NCBI RefSeq assembly: GCF_954871325.1
Contig: NC_088777.1
Location: 53,258,002 to 53,322,001 of the forward strand
Reading direction: 5' to 3'
DNA from: Gordionus sp. m RMFG-2023
Taxonomy: Eukaryota; Nematomorpha; Gordioida; Chordodea; Parachordodidae
DNA length: 64,000 bases
Shown here: positions 1 to 12,444 of the stretch, piece after piece
Layout of the letters: each line of letters starts with the position of its first letter
Numbering within the stretch: position 1 is the stretch's first letter
Program-made: the position numbers and the translations under genes
The notes under the pieces: generated by a model
What the model was told of the DNA's origin: nothing
What the model saw: the letters and a program-made list of their open reading frames with translations, nothing else
The model's database searches: none

Positions 1-546
1 ATGTTGTCAAGTCATTATGATTTTTTAAACTTTTTTTAGAGAAATCATTAATTGATTAAAATTTTTTTTTTGTGGGGGGGGGGGGTCATTATTAATAAAT
101 TATTGTCATTATTCGAAAAAAAGTAAAAAAAATAAATTAGTTTTTTAAATTATTATTTAAATTTCATTTGAATAAATTATTTAATATTGGTTCACATGAG
201 TTCGAAACGACCTATTTAATGGTTTAATGTTAATCCTTTGTTTAATTAAACTGCCCGAACGGGTTAAGGGCCGGGCTTTTTAAAAAAAAAATCGGGGTAG
301 GATTGGGTCGAATATATTGCAATTTACGAAATTTCCAAAATAATCCGTTATAAATTTAATAAATAATTGTAAATTTAATTGTATTTATTTTTCCCCCACT
401 CTTATATATTTTTCCTTTTTCGAATATAATCATTCAAAAAAGATGGCGCTTTATTATCTAGTTTTTAAGAGTACTTAAATCATCGCACAATTAGCATAAA
501 AATTAGGATTATATAAAAAAAATAAATTAAAAAACATTTATTTTAG
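1..546. other. AT-rich non-coding stretch upstream of the first visible IFRD exon
   Basis: No exon is supported here. It is probably intron of the IFRD gene, because the exon beginning at 547 starts inside a codon and so needs an upstream exon. A short GC-richer patch at about 250-310 (cccgaacggg, gggccgggc) resembles the GC-rich ends of the hAT-like repeats seen later in the window. A G12 run lies at 74-85. Confidence 0.5.
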
Positions 547-3135
547 AGCTACCGCTCTTCGCGCATACTCACTCTTACTTACGCAGGCATCACAACAGGC
601 ACTCGCGGCCAGATTCCAAAAGTAATCTTGATTTCTATTAACATCCCTCAAAAATTGGAATATGCTAATTTTTTTATTTCGCTAGCTTGTTCTATCGTAT
701 TAGAAAATAGCAAATAAACCCTATAATATAAAATGAATAATTTTATGAAGTATTTTCTTCTGGTTTTAGAATTTGGCAAAACGTGTTTTTAAAAAAAATA
801 ATAATAATAAAAACTTAAGGTATTTCACCCAGACTGCCGATGCATTTATAAGTGTACGTCAATGAAAACAGCTGGGGACGTCATTTTGATTACCCATATC
901 GTTATTAAATATTTTAAACGAGAGGCAAATTTATTCCTATGTCTGCTGACGCAAACTTAATTAAAAGAAATGCCAGATCATCGAGATAACAAGGACGCGA
1001 GTTATAGTAGTTCATGAATTATGGGTTACCAAAATGGCGAATCCAGCTGATTTGCATTCAACGATGCCTAAACTCATTATTATGAATGCCATCAGATTAG
1101 ATATTATTGTATGTCATTTGGGTAATGCATTAAATAATTATAGCTTTATAATTTTTTTGATCTCTAAATAACAACCGCTCAATTTTACCTACATTATTGG
1201 TCAAGGCATGATTTGAGGACCTCTAGTCAATAAATGTGATTTTTAAATTAGATATTTTTCGGAGACTAATTTTCTTGGGGGTTTTCTTCTAGGCAGCACC
1301 ACCAATAAGATTTTATCATCGACTTTTTTTAAAATTATTTTATTAAAAAATTTTTTTTAACTTATATGCTCCTATTCTTTATTTTTTTTTGAGTATTCAA
1401 ATTTTATTTTATTCTAAGACTCGTTCCATACCTAATAGTGAATTTGTTGGAAGATGCCACTTGTCCAGTTGAACTGCGTATATCCGCTGCCGAATGCTTG
1501 GCCGTCTCCTTCGAAATCCTTCCGCCTTCCTCTTCCGCATTGACACCTGAACAAGGTTCACATTATTTGATTTATGATTGGTTAAAAAATTAAAATTTTT
1601 TTTTTATTATCTATAGAACAATACGGAGTCTGGATAGATAGAGCCATCACGATTATCCGAAGTCTTCTCGCCGAAAATAATAAATCGACTTCGAAAAAGG
1701 ATCAGAGAGTAGCTCGCGCCCTGTTTAGACGCGTGCTCGGTACTCTAGAAATGTCCATTACGGACCTCGATCATCGAGAAGCGGATGCCAATCAAGATAA
1801 CCCGGATTTCGATCAGGATGTCAATCAATTTCTCTTAGACGAAGCCCTATTTAAGACAGAGGTATGTATTCATTACCAAGAAATCTATATTTATATTTTT
1901 TTGTTTTGTAAATTTATCACCCGCCTAGTGGATAATTATAAAGACTAAATATATTTTAATTTTATTTGGGGGGGGGGGGGAGGTTAAATTTATTTCTTGA
2001 AAGAACCTAATCGTGTTTGGAGATCATAATGGTGCCATTTAATGGGTGGATTGTATTAATATTAGCAAAGATCACCAGTCGGCATACGAGGGTTCAGATA
2101 AGAAATACTATTGATAGTTTGGTGTATAAATGGTAAAATCAAGTTTTTTTATATAAAATGATATAGCCGCAATTGTGAAATTTCAATTATCAAGTATACA
2201 TGTATATATCGTATGAAGAACGTAGTTTAGTTTTGTATCGAATAAATAATGTATTAAACTTAATTGCTAATATATTAAAGAAAAGACAATTAGTTGATAA
2301 TTGGTATTTTACACAACCCAACCAATATTCTCGATACTTTTTGACGAGTGAAATGGCTGGGATTTTGCCCGTTTTCTTCCTATTCAGCTTTATCCTGCAA
2401 TTTTTTTTGTTTGTAGAAGTTATTGATTCTCGAATATTTCTCTCCTAACCAGAGATTTGAAATCAGTTACAAAAGAAGAGTCCCCACTTGTTTTTTTTTT
2501 GAAAAATAAGATCTTGTGTCAGCTCTTAGATTTGATCCCATTTTCTACGGTATCCAGTTTCTAAGTTTTTTAAGACTTTAAACACTTTATTTTGTTTTAA
2601 AATTCAGTTTTTTTTCTAAGTTACTATGTTACCATATGGGTGCGACGACTCTCATTTAAAATTTTTATATAAACGTAAAACGCGAAAAGGTAGTGAGACT
2701 GGGTCCGAGTCAGCGTGTCGGGGAGAGCTTGGTGATCCAGACATGGGCGGATAGCGTTCGGTATCAAGCTATGTGTCTCCTCTTCGGTCATGGCGTCATC
2801 GCTCATCTCAGGGTTTTTTATTTATTTTTACGCTTTCACTTCTTTTTTTTAAAGCTTCCGTGCCTTTTAATTTTCCTAAAAATTCGTTTTATTTTCCGAA
2901 AAAAAATTTAAATCCCGAAACATTTGGGGATAAACAGGAGAATGAGTTTATGCGACATGCCTTCAATCTCGGTCCCGTGATCCCTATGGCGGAAATTGGT
3001 GTCAAACTGAGCCGAGAGGACAAGCACGCTAGAGAGGTAGAAATGGCCCACATGGACAAGGAGCGGACCCGTCACATGCGGAAGGCCCGAAGGTTCAAGG
3101 ATATGGTTAGAGCTTCTACCTTGTTAGAGGAGTGA
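547..3135 (+). CDS. IFRD (interferon-related developmental regulator) homologue, 3' five exons, partial
   Basis: Five exons: 547-621, 1419-1555, 1617-1861, 2690-2812 and 2938-3135 (stop TGA 3133-3135). All introns (797, 61, 828 and 125 bp) are GT-AG and the phases agree at each junction, giving 258 residues after the first partial codon. The product shows the IFRD helical-repeat region (ALRAYSLLLT, then LRISAAECLAVSFEI, compare vertebrate LRIAAGE-ALLFEL), the basic linker (STSKKDQRVARALFRRVL, compare KKDRRQQRSVFRDVL), and the IFRD C-terminal domain (LVIQTWADSVRYQAM, NEFMRHAFNLGP, then a basic tail with RKARRFKDMVR). Family members (TIS7/PC4) are about 430-450 residues and are described as transcriptional co-regulators, with ribosome links reported for IFRD1. 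The N-terminal half lies upstream of the window. A possible ATTAAA poly(A) signal is at 3188-3193. The exon at 547-621 is the least certain; its support is phase agreement and the ALxAYxLLLT match. Confidence 0.85.
857..1063. mobile_element. Foldback MITE, family with ends cgtcaatgaaaacagctgg, copy 1 (inside IFRD intron)
   Basis: The left arm (tcaatgaaaacagctgg, then cattttgattacc) is an imperfect reverse complement of the right arm (ggttaccaaaatgg, then ccagctgatttgcattcaacg). A second copy with the same arms and interior (acgagaggc-aatttattcc, gatcgtcgagataa) is at 57940-58171. No coding sequence lies within it. The superfamily is not recognised; no target duplication is evident. Confidence 0.7.
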
Positions 3136-3193
3136 AAGGAGACCACTACTCATATCTCCGTTGACCACATAAGGTTTAAAATCTGGAATTAAA

Positions 3194-5886
3194 ATATTTT
3201 TCCCTTGGACCCTTCTCGTTTTAAGACTAGCCCTCACGAAAAGGATATTCGTTTGCGAATCAGTTTATATTGCGATGATCAATTTTATTCATTGTAAGTT
3301 AGAGGTTTAGAAATTATTCCGAAAGTCAGGTTACAGTTAGAAAAAATTATTTATGCGGCATATAATTCACTTAAAATATTCGATTTCTATATAATTTCAT
3401 TTACAGGCTAAGGTTCATGTATACTATATTTAGGCTTAATTTTAGTATCTTAACCCCAAATTTATAACATCATTTTTCACTTGGCTACACCTCGGTGAAA
3501 TAATATTCAGGTCTAATTGGCGAGATATTAGACTTTTAGAAGGAAATTCAGTCTCTGCGAGATTTGGCTACTTGTATCCTTGCACACTTGTGGATTCTGG
3601 ATATGATGCTTGGTTTCGTGGCTTTCTTTCTTTATATTTTTGATATCTAATTTTTCAAAGCACGAAAAATTACTTTTTTTTGCGAATATCCTATAATCAT
3701 TAAATTATTGATTGATTAAAACTAACTCCAATTATATATAATAAATTTATCATTAAAAGCCTATATTTTTATTTCTAGACCACTTATTCCCGAAATAAAA
3801 CTTAAAATCCTCATAAAATGGGCACCCTCGATTATTATAAAATTTTAGATAAACATTAACTATTACCATTCGATATGAGTATCAAAAAAATTAGAATTCA
3901 GACCAACCACAAAATCGATAAAAACTAGTAAATTAACCTTATATTATTAAAAACGTTACTACATGATTATTTATAATAAATTTTATATCCTCCAGGAGAA
4001 CTATTTCTATGCCATATTTTCACTCATAAATATATGTTATTTTATATAATTAGAAAAATATGCGTTATTTATGATTAATTTTTATTTTATTGTTTCATAT
4101 TATATATCAATATCTTTTTAATATGTTTACCTGGATCTGGGATAAAACACATGTTGCATTCACATACTGCTTTCCTAAAGAATGGTATATATGAATTAAA
4201 ATACCAACGGATGGTAACTTAGATAATCTAATCTTTGGGTGTCGCGTGCAAACCTTCTTGTTGGGAAAGCCTGTATGTATTTCCTATCAGTGTTGATGAA
4301 TTTGCGCGGGAGGAGGATTTAGTCCCTATCAGCAGGTTCTAGAACACAGCATTCAACAGCTGTGCGATGATCGGCTCATACCTGTCGGCAAAATGGATTT
4401 GTCTGTCATGGTTGAAGTATCTTCACCCATTATTACCGATTCGTATGGCGTTGGGCATGGAGTTGAAAATCTCATATGGCCAATTCTTCTTTTTATACCA
4501 TAAATACAAAATTTACACTAATGGTGAAATTTAAAAAAAACATTATTGACCGATACAAATTGTATCTGGCTCATATTCTTATTACCAAATTTTTAAACAC
4601 AAAAAGATTTGTTTACTAATATTGTCAATATCCAATAACACATCAAAAAATATTAATAATTTCAAAATTTACACTGTCTCAAAGTGGTGTGTCATTTAAA
4701 AAAACATTGATTGCTAAAAGCACCGATATCCAATAATACATAAAAAATATTGACTTTATCGTCCATATTTTGAGTAGGGTTAAATATTTGTATTTTGCTT
4801 TTGAATGTTGACACTTGTCATTCATTTTTTAAATAGTATACGAGATTTTATTTTTGTGAAGTCTAGTATTATCTGATGCGTCGTTTTTGTCATATTTTTT
4901 ATAAAGAAATAATTATCAGCTTTGGCTTAAGAATGGTGAGCTCGTATTTTTTTGTTCTTTAATAGATCATTCTCAGAAAAATAACTAGAACATCTGTTTT
5001 TGATTTAAAAAAAATATAGAATTTGAATAATCATAATTCTTGTCAGCATTTCTATTCAGACAACTGTTTAGAATTTCTAAAAAGAAAGAATCAATTTTCG
5101 GGTTTCAGATTTATAAAAAATATATATATAATAGCAGTCTAAATAGTTTTATTTTAGAAATTTAACGAAATACTATATATAATAATAATAAGCTTATAAT
5201 TTATTTTCCCATCTTTTTCGGGGAGAAAAAGGTTATATTCTCCATAAAAAAATCTCAGTGTTAAGATAATCTAAAAACTCATTCCCTCTTACCCTTCCTT
5301 TCTCAAAAGATAAGTTAAATCATTTTTTATTTCAAAACCTTTTTTGGGTTAGGATGATTCAACTGTCTTATAACATTACTTTTTATGATACATTACTTTT
5401 AGATATTGGAGAACTCGTATACTTTATATTGATGGAAAGAGAGGGGGGGAGGAAACACGTGATTTCGAATATTTGCGGAGAAAATTAGATGCAAAATATT
5501 GTTATACTCAATTAATATTCAATTACATATCACTGCTTTATAAATTATATGACGTAATATTTTATTTTTTTTTAAATGGACGATACATTGTAGAATATTC
5601 AAATTTTTTTTTTACATATATCTCATCCATGATCTTATTTATTTTAAAACGTGCTCAAATTGTCTAAGTCAAAAAAAACGTAATTTTTTTTATTTAAAAG
5701 TAGATATTTTTGTTTTACTTCCGGCAAAAAGAAAATGGAAGCAAAGAAGCAAGGGCTTAAAAATGCTATATACCTCTCTTTGTTTTTATTTTTTCGCGAA
5801 TCGCATTATGCCGATCTTTATTTGAAATCTTATCTTACAAATTATTATTATTGTTGATGTATATTTAGCGATATATAAACTTGTTC
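3194..5886. other. Gene-free AT-rich stretch after IFRD
   Basis: Nothing here is supported as a gene. About 4240-4480 is less AT-rich and holds one open frame of roughly 60 codons, with no recognisable family and no convincing splice context. About 4530-4760 contains short internally repeated pieces (ttattaccaaatttttaa, a piece also seen near 41390). Confidence 0.4.
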
Positions 5887-6330
5887 GGAAAATAAGCGTC
5901 ATCTACATTGCGAATATTTATCGTTATTTATAAATATCCTTGCGTTTATTTTTATTATTTTTTTAAAAAATCGTCTGCATATTTTATACGTGTCATATTT
6001 CTCTTTCTTTTTTTGGCGTTTATTTGTTTTTTGAACTGGAACAATTGACAAGTATGTTATAAATAATTCATAAAAAATTATATCATAAATTTACTTTCTC
6101 GTAATTTCTTTGGAAAATAAGCGTCATCTAGTTTAATTCGCGAATATTTAATCGTTATATTAAAAAATATCTGCGTTTTAATTTTTTTTAAAAAAAAATC
6201 GTCTGCATATTTTATACGTGTCATTTTTCTTCTCCTTTTTTTGGCATTGATCTATTAATTTTTTGAACTGGAACAATTAACAAGTAATTTTATAATATTA
6301 CGTTATAAATAATTCATTAAAATGGAACTT
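5887..6330. repeat. Tandem duplication, two units of about 225 bp
   Basis: Unit 1 starts at 5887 and unit 2 at 6112. Both run ggaaaataagcgtcatcta, then cgaatatttatcgtta, then atcgtctgcatattttat, then ttttttggc, then gaactggaacaatt-acaagta and ataaataattcat. Differences are scattered substitutions and small length changes in T/A runs, so the duplication is not recent. The whole array is non-coding. Confidence 0.8.
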
Positions 6331-6849
6331 TAATTTTTTTAAAAATTATATCTTAAACTTACCTTCTGCATAATTTAATATATCATGCATTATTTATAAT
6401 ATTATCGTATTAAATAGTACAATTTGATAGCTAATTTGATAATTTAATTTTTATCTAAATTTTTGGGGGTATTCATATTCATGTATTTACTGACAAAACT
6501 AAATGCAAAAATTTATATTATTATTATATTAGTAATTTTTAATAAACTAGTATTACAAAGTTTGCCCTTTATTTTCGAACAGAAACTCGTATTACGAAGT
6601 GCCACATAATACTTTGTCAACATTTTGTTTAAAATATATTTTGTTCCCATTCAATTCCAACATAGAAAGAAAAAAATGGCATCACCCATATTTCTACCAT
6701 TCTTTTCTAAACGAATTCCCATTTAAAACGAGCATATAAAAATATACATTTTTTTATACTTTAAAACTTTTAGTTTATTCAATAAAAATCAGCTTGATAT
6801 CTATAAAATTGTTTAAAAAAATTTATAAATAAATTTATTTTCTTAAAAT

Positions 6850-7398
6850 CAGGGCTATGAACTCTCATTGAAAAATGGTTAAGGGTTGGGTTCTCTGATC
6901 CACATTCAGGTTCAGGGTTCGTGATCCAGAAAAATAGGAGACTCATAAAATTTAGTAAAAAATATAACAGAAACATCAGTTTTTTATATTATTTTACTAA
7001 ATTTAGCACTTACGATTAAAATAATTTATGATTAGAATTGAAGTAAATTATCAGGATATCTTGCAAAATCAAGATTTTAAAATTGAAATATCGATTTTTT
7101 TTTATGCCAGTACATCACAACTTGCCATTATTTAATAAAGCTATTTTACCTTGTGATCATGTTCTCTTCTTTGGTCTTACTTGAATATATCCCTACAAAC
7201 AAAAATAAATATTCCCAAAAATATATTATATTATCACAGTATCTATCTATTATTTAAAAATATGATGATAGAATTTTACAATATAATTTGCATGTTTATA
7301 ATATATTAAATTTTAATATTTTTAATTATATAAAGTTATTGAACTCCTGAACCCTAAATTTTTAAAATGAGGGTTCGCGTTCTGGTTTTGCAGCCCTG
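6850..7398. mobile_element. Non-autonomous hAT-like element with CAGGGCT termini and 8-bp target duplication
   Basis: The left end reads CAGGGCTatgaac and the right end reads gcAGCCCTG, forming short terminal inverted repeats of the CAGGG type common in hAT elements. The flanks are cttaaaat (6842-6849) and cttaagat (7399-7406), matching at 7 of 8 bases, the size of a hAT target duplication. Subterminal sequence holds repeated aaccct/agggtt motifs (gggttgggttc, ggttcagggttc on one side; ctgaaccct, gagggttcgcg on the other). The 549-bp interior is AT-rich and non-coding. Confidence 0.7.
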
Positions 7399-7406
7399 CT
7401 TAAGAT

Positions 7407-10061
7407 AATTTTGTGCATCGATGGTAATTGAATTGCATATAAATATATTATTTTTGAAATTAAAGAAAGTAAAAAAAAAATAACCCATATATTCTTATTT
7501 TTTTACGAGGATAATTTTGCTTTATTAAGATTAAGAAAGTAAAATGAAATCAAACTTTTAATAAAAAAAAGTTTAAAAGAATGACATTTAAGTAAATCTC
7601 CATATTCAAAAAAAAATACATCAAACAAATTCCTTTTACTAAAAAGCAGAGATTGATTAGAACCCCAACCCTTTAAAAAATATATACAGTGTTGAAAGAA
7701 TTGATTTTTTTTGTTAAATCCATCTTTATTGGAATCATTTTTATTATTATTTATGTAAAAATTTTACCGCCACATTATTTAAATAGATAATATATATAAT
7801 TTAGGCATATCTAATTGTTGTTTTTGGAAATTTTTTAAACACCGTTTAATTATTTAACAAAATAAAATGTAATTAATTAAATTAAAACTATGATAGTGAC
7901 TATATAAAAATAGGTTAATCTAGAAAATGAAAGAAGAAATTTAGTATAGAATATAAGGAAGTAGGAGTAAGTCTAGGAAAACTCATTGGAAAGAAGTCTG
8001 CTATAACTTGTAATTAAGCTTAAGCTATGGCCAATCTGTCTAAGGATGAAGCTTTCTCGACGATTGCCAAAGAACTTGCAGATGTGAGATCCTAAATCTA
8101 TGTAAAAAAGGTAAGACAAGTTTACCAAAAAAAGTGGTAAGGTAATGGATAAAATTAGAATGGAAAAGACTGAAGAAAGGAACAAAATTACAGGGGTAAC
8201 ATAGTTTATTAAATGCAAGTTGCAATACATTGTCAAAGATAGGCATCTAAAATATCTATATCTTAATTTTAAGTGAAGAGAAATCTCCCAAAATAAAACT
8301 TCTCATATTGTATATATATTTGCTTTATATTTTTCTCTGGATCTACAGTTATCTGCTAGAAGTTCCCGTAATTATACCATCCAACCTCGTTTATAAAAAA
8401 TATCTTCAAACCTGCAGTAAATATAATTTAGAAGAGAGCAAAAATATTCTGAAGATTTATTAAAACCTATCAATGATTAAGCTCCTAGCAAACTCATTTT
8501 TGTTGGGTTCAACTTTTTCCCTTTTTTTTATACACATGATAAATAGCCCTTATCTGATTAAGTTTAAAATCACAAACATTTTTCGTTTTTGCGGAATATT
8601 TTTATATGTTTCAATTAATCCTATTTTGAAGATAAAAATAGATGATTTATTAAAAGTTTTTTTTAAAAAGATTAAAATAATTTCAAAAAATGTTATTGAT
8701 TTATAAATTTTATTAACTTAATAATTAACCAAAAAAAAAGATGCTTTTAAAATAAAATTTTTTGTTTTTTTTTTGAAAATTGAATGGAAAAATTAAAGTG
8801 AAAAGAAGTAAATTGTCGCAAGAAAGGAAATCTTTATGAAATTTATTGTCATTTCATTTTAAATATTTATGAAATTTATTGTCATTTTCTACAAGAGATT
8901 TTAATAATATTTATCCAAAATTTTTTGAATAAGTGTCTTTTTATTTTAAAAGGAAAAAATATTTATGTCATAAATAAGATTTTAAATTTTTTTTTTTTGA
9001 CATTTAAAATTTGCAAAATGTTGAAATTTATTATTTACTTAAAAAAAAATAAGGAAATTAAGTTTTACGAAAAAAAATTTCGAAATTAATTTAGTTTCTG
9101 AGTTGCGCGAAATTTGTAAAATGTCAATCTTCCTTTGCCAAAAAAGCTTGACAGTTTAGGGAGAGAATTTCTTCCTCACAAATAGTTTAATGCAAAAGGT
9201 TAAAATAATTTACGATCTCCATGTGGTTATCAATCATGGATGATTTCGCCTTATTAATAACTTTATAGAGATTCATATTACAGATTTGCATCTTGACCCG
9301 GTTGTGATCTTTGGGCAATTTTTGTGTATAAGGCAAAATATTATCCATTTAGAAATTTTTAATAATTTTATCATCGAGAGTTTAAGTTTAAACTATAAAT
9401 TCACGAAAAGGCGTGAATAAAAAAAAGAAGTTTAGTAATACTTTTTAGCGATTTACGAACCCCAATTTATCCCATTCACGATCATTTTCTGATTCACATC
9501 TCTTAATTTTAATGAATACATTTCTGTTTTAAAACTGAGTTATTTTTGTGTTGTATTTATGTTTTCAATATTAAATAATGTGATATAAAAGGCTAAATAC
9601 GATTCTTTCAATAAGATGCACCTAAAAGTAGAGGACATGCATAGAAGCCAACGATAGGTACCATTTTTTTTATTTATTAATTCCACGGTGCTCAGAATTT
9701 TAACCTTTCTAGATGTTGAAATGAAGAGGATTGTTCATTAAGTCTATCGATGTGATTTATGAATCTTTTGTTGACTTAATTATGTCACGTAGGACAGGTA
9801 CGGCTAATTGGAGTTTTTTATTAAATAAAAATAACTGCAGATTGGAACTTATAATATCTCAGGCAGTTTATATTCTGAGCTATAATGATGACTAACCTAC
9901 GTATTCTGTAAAGTATTTGAAGTTGCTATTCTTCTATAGAACAAGGGATCGTATTCCTAATACTCATCTGTATAAGAAACTGGAAAGGAATCTCTGATAG
10001 CAGAATAGGTGTAAAGGTAATCGACACAATTCTTTATTAGATGTGAATTCTAAACATGTTT
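7407..10061. other. Gene-free AT-rich stretch
   Basis: No supported gene. Open frames at 7973-8246 (-) and 8473-8706 (+) are low-complexity Phe/Ile/Leu/Lys/Asn-rich translations of AT-rich DNA without domain signatures. Short direct duplications occur near 8837-8891 (tatgaaatttattgtcatt, twice). Confidence 0.4.
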
Positions 10062-10227
10062 GTTTAGATGAACTTGGTTGGATAGATCTTCTAGGTATAT
10101 TATGCGAATTCCAAAAGAAATTTTCATAATTTGTTGGGACTTTAGTTTAGATGAACTTGGTTGGATAGCTCTTCTAGGTATATTATGCGAATTCCAAAAG
10201 AAATTTTCAGAATTTGTTGAGACCTTA
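10062..10227. repeat. Tandem duplication, two units of 83 bp
   Basis: Units 10062-10144 and 10145-10227 each run gtttagatgaacttggttgg, then tcttctaggtatattatgcg, then aattccaaaagaaattttca. They differ at only a handful of positions, so the duplication is fairly recent. No family is recognised. Confidence 0.85.
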
Positions 10228-11587
10228 GGTTAAACTATAGAAATGTAGAAATGCTCAGTAAATCCGGAGGACTTACCGAGTTCTTCAAATTTGCAGAAAA
10301 GGATGGCTCGCATCCATAAATTAGTGAAAAGGTAAATTTGGGACTATTTTGATGTCTATTAAGTGATGGGACCAGAATAAAAAGGATGCTGGAAAGAGTA
10401 TATTACTAAAACCCTATATAATATTCCATAGATTGCATACAATTTATCTATATTACTTTAGAAAGCATTCTGTTCTTTTGATTTATAAACTTCCCCTTAT
10501 AAAATAATCATCTGGAAGTTCTCTTCATTTTATTTCGCGTTGCAGAATCATCTCAGTTTAATCTTCAACATTTATATAACTTTTATACCCTAAAAGTTCA
10601 TCCTTAAAAGAGATATATATATATATAGATAGATAAAAATTGAGTGGGAAGTTTTAACACTCTCTAATTTTGAGGCCTTACAGACGCGCTACCCCAGTGT
10701 ATTGAAGTTTTATACAGTTGAAACTTTTAAATGCTAATCTTGCAGGGAAAAACTTGATATTTTTTGCAGTTATCCCCGGGTTACGAAATTTTAAATTAGT
10801 AAGCTGAGTTAGGAATTACGAATAAATAAGTGAATTTTATTCTGTTTCTATTCTTATAAAAAATCTTTTTTCTTTCTTTCTCTTTCTATCAATTTAGTTA
10901 TTCATTAATAATTTGCAATTGCCTCACCATCAAATCCCCATAATAAGTCCGTTGTCAAGTGCGAGATGATGCATGAATTAAAGTTCATATTTCTCTTCAA
11001 TTACTAATGACTCACTATAGTTGGGCGAAGTGTCTTCTAATTCGGCTCAATCTTCAGAAGCCTGTCGGAGAAAATCCGTTAATATTAAGGCGTTTTCATT
11101 TGTATCAGTTTCTTCCAAAATTTTAGCTGCTATCTTTTTTAAAGAAAAGCTACTAGGCCAAAGTGATAGTTTTCGACTAAACGTTGGCCTAAACGGCTAA
11201 ACATATAATATTTACCCAACTATACTAATGACCTATTATTCAAAAAAAAAATGGCTTGGACAAACCATTTTATAATTTATTTTTTTTTGAGAAGGAGATT
11301 GCCAATAAATTTATATAAAAAATAGGCCATTCATGTAATGTGTTTGAATTTCATTATCATTATTGCTTTCCAAATATAAATGCATTTTTTTTAACTCATA
11401 TTTCTAGCAAATAATATCTTTTATATTTTTAAAATAGATTAATTTTACTTTGATTTTTTAAAGTTAAATTAAATATCCTTGATTTAACAAATAACCGATA
11501 TTATTTAACATTACGTAAATATGAATGGGAGGTTTAAGACCTTTGCATTTTCCCGATAATTCTCACTGTAAAGATATGATTTATTTT
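10228..11587. other. Gene-free stretch
   Basis: AT-rich sequence with no supported gene. A short TA-rich run lies around 10612-10630. Nothing else is resolved. Confidence 0.4.
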
Positions 11588-11758
11588 CAAAACGGCTAAC
11601 TCAATATTTTAGCCAGAAAAATATTTCCCTAATGCTTCTAGATTTCGATAATATATGTCTAGACCTTTGTTCCTTCTATCAGCAAATTCTTCAGGGTAAT
11701 ATTTTTCTGGATGAAATATTGAGTTAGCCGTTTTAAAACAAGCTTTTTAACAACACTA
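11588..11758. mobile_element. AGTGTTGTT-family hAT-type MITE, copy lacking its outer left end
   Basis: The copy begins at the inner arm (aacggctaactcaatatttt), runs through the family core (gtctagacctttgttccttct, then the sense/antisense pair agccagaaaaatattt / atttttctggatgaaatatt) and ends in ttaacaacacta. The left terminal repeat is missing, so no target duplication can be read. Confidence 0.7.
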
Positions 11759-11922
11759 TTTCCAAGTGATATTTTCAAAATATATATATATATATTTTTT
11801 CGCATTTAGGAATATTACCTTTGACTGATTTCACATTTAAACGGCTTTAACTGAATATTTTGTTTACCTCACTTCATATGAATGTCCTCTATAACAATTT
11901 TATTATATTACTAAAAATAAAA

Positions 11923-12321
11923 GGTTAATGATGCTTACTACCTTAAGGTACTACCTATCTAATTTGAATTTTGTTATTTTTCATTTGGATAGGCAATACC
12001 AAATATATTTATAATATATATTTGAAAAATCCTAATTATTTGAAAGCCTCTATGGCCTAGTCGGTTAGAGCTTCGCTTACTGATCCCATGGTCACGGGTT
12101 CGAATCCCGATAATAATTATGTTTTTTTTCTTATTCTAACTTGGTGGTTCCATCCTTGGGGGGATGATATATAGGAGGCCGGACTCGATCACGTGATTCC
12201 ATTATAATATATTAAATAATAAGTCTTATTACATTTTAATAAATTTTGGTCGGTATTTAGCAAATTATGTTGGTATTTAGAATATTTCCATACATTCACT
12301 TGGTAGTAAGCATCATTAACC
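11923..12321. mobile_element. TIR element (20-bp perfect repeats, 9-bp target duplication) carrying a tRNA-like segment
   Basis: The left end is GGTTAATGATGCTTACTACC and the right end is its exact reverse complement (12302-12321). The flanks are aaaataaaa at 11914-11922 and aaaataaaa at 12322-12330, a perfect 9-bp direct repeat, although in low-complexity sequence. The 399-bp element has no open frame but contains a tRNA-like block at 12046-12118. It lies immediately 3' of the calbindin-like gene. The superfamily is not certain from the ends; a terminal duplication of 8-9 bp would fit hAT or Mutator-type elements. Confidence 0.7.
12046..12118 (+). repeat. tRNA-like segment with pol III A and B boxes (tRNA-derived SINE head or tRNA relic)
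   Basis: TGGCCTAGTCGG at 12053-12064 fits the A-box consensus and GGTTCGAATCC at 12097-12107 is a perfect B box, at normal tRNA spacing. The T arm (CGGG-TTCGAAT-CCCG) and D arm (TTAGAGC) are tRNA-like. The 5' acceptor strand GCCTCTA has no complement at the 3' end (ATAATAAT) and no anticodon stem pairs properly, so a working tRNA is unlikely. It sits within the TIR element 11923-12321. Confidence 0.65.
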
Positions 12322-12444
12322 AAAATAAAACACCTACAAAACAATAAAAAAAATTTTTTAATTACACTAATAATTTTATATAAATACTGAAAACATTATT
12401 TGGTTCTTTTGATAAAATATATAAAGTATTCACGGAGATTGCGT

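Noticed and set aside
1862-2689. Separate small genes in the frames at 2200-2448 and 2624-2806
   Set aside because: They lie in, or antisense to, an IFRD intron and exon and have no domain. The IFRD exon frame explains the conserved part.
8473-8706. 77-codon plus-strand frame
   Set aside because: Composition is that of AT-rich non-coding DNA (Phe, Ile, Lys, Leu, Asn). No motif or neighbouring exon supports it.
12046-12118. Functional tRNA gene
   Set aside because: A and B boxes are good, but the acceptor ends do not pair and no normal anticodon arm forms.
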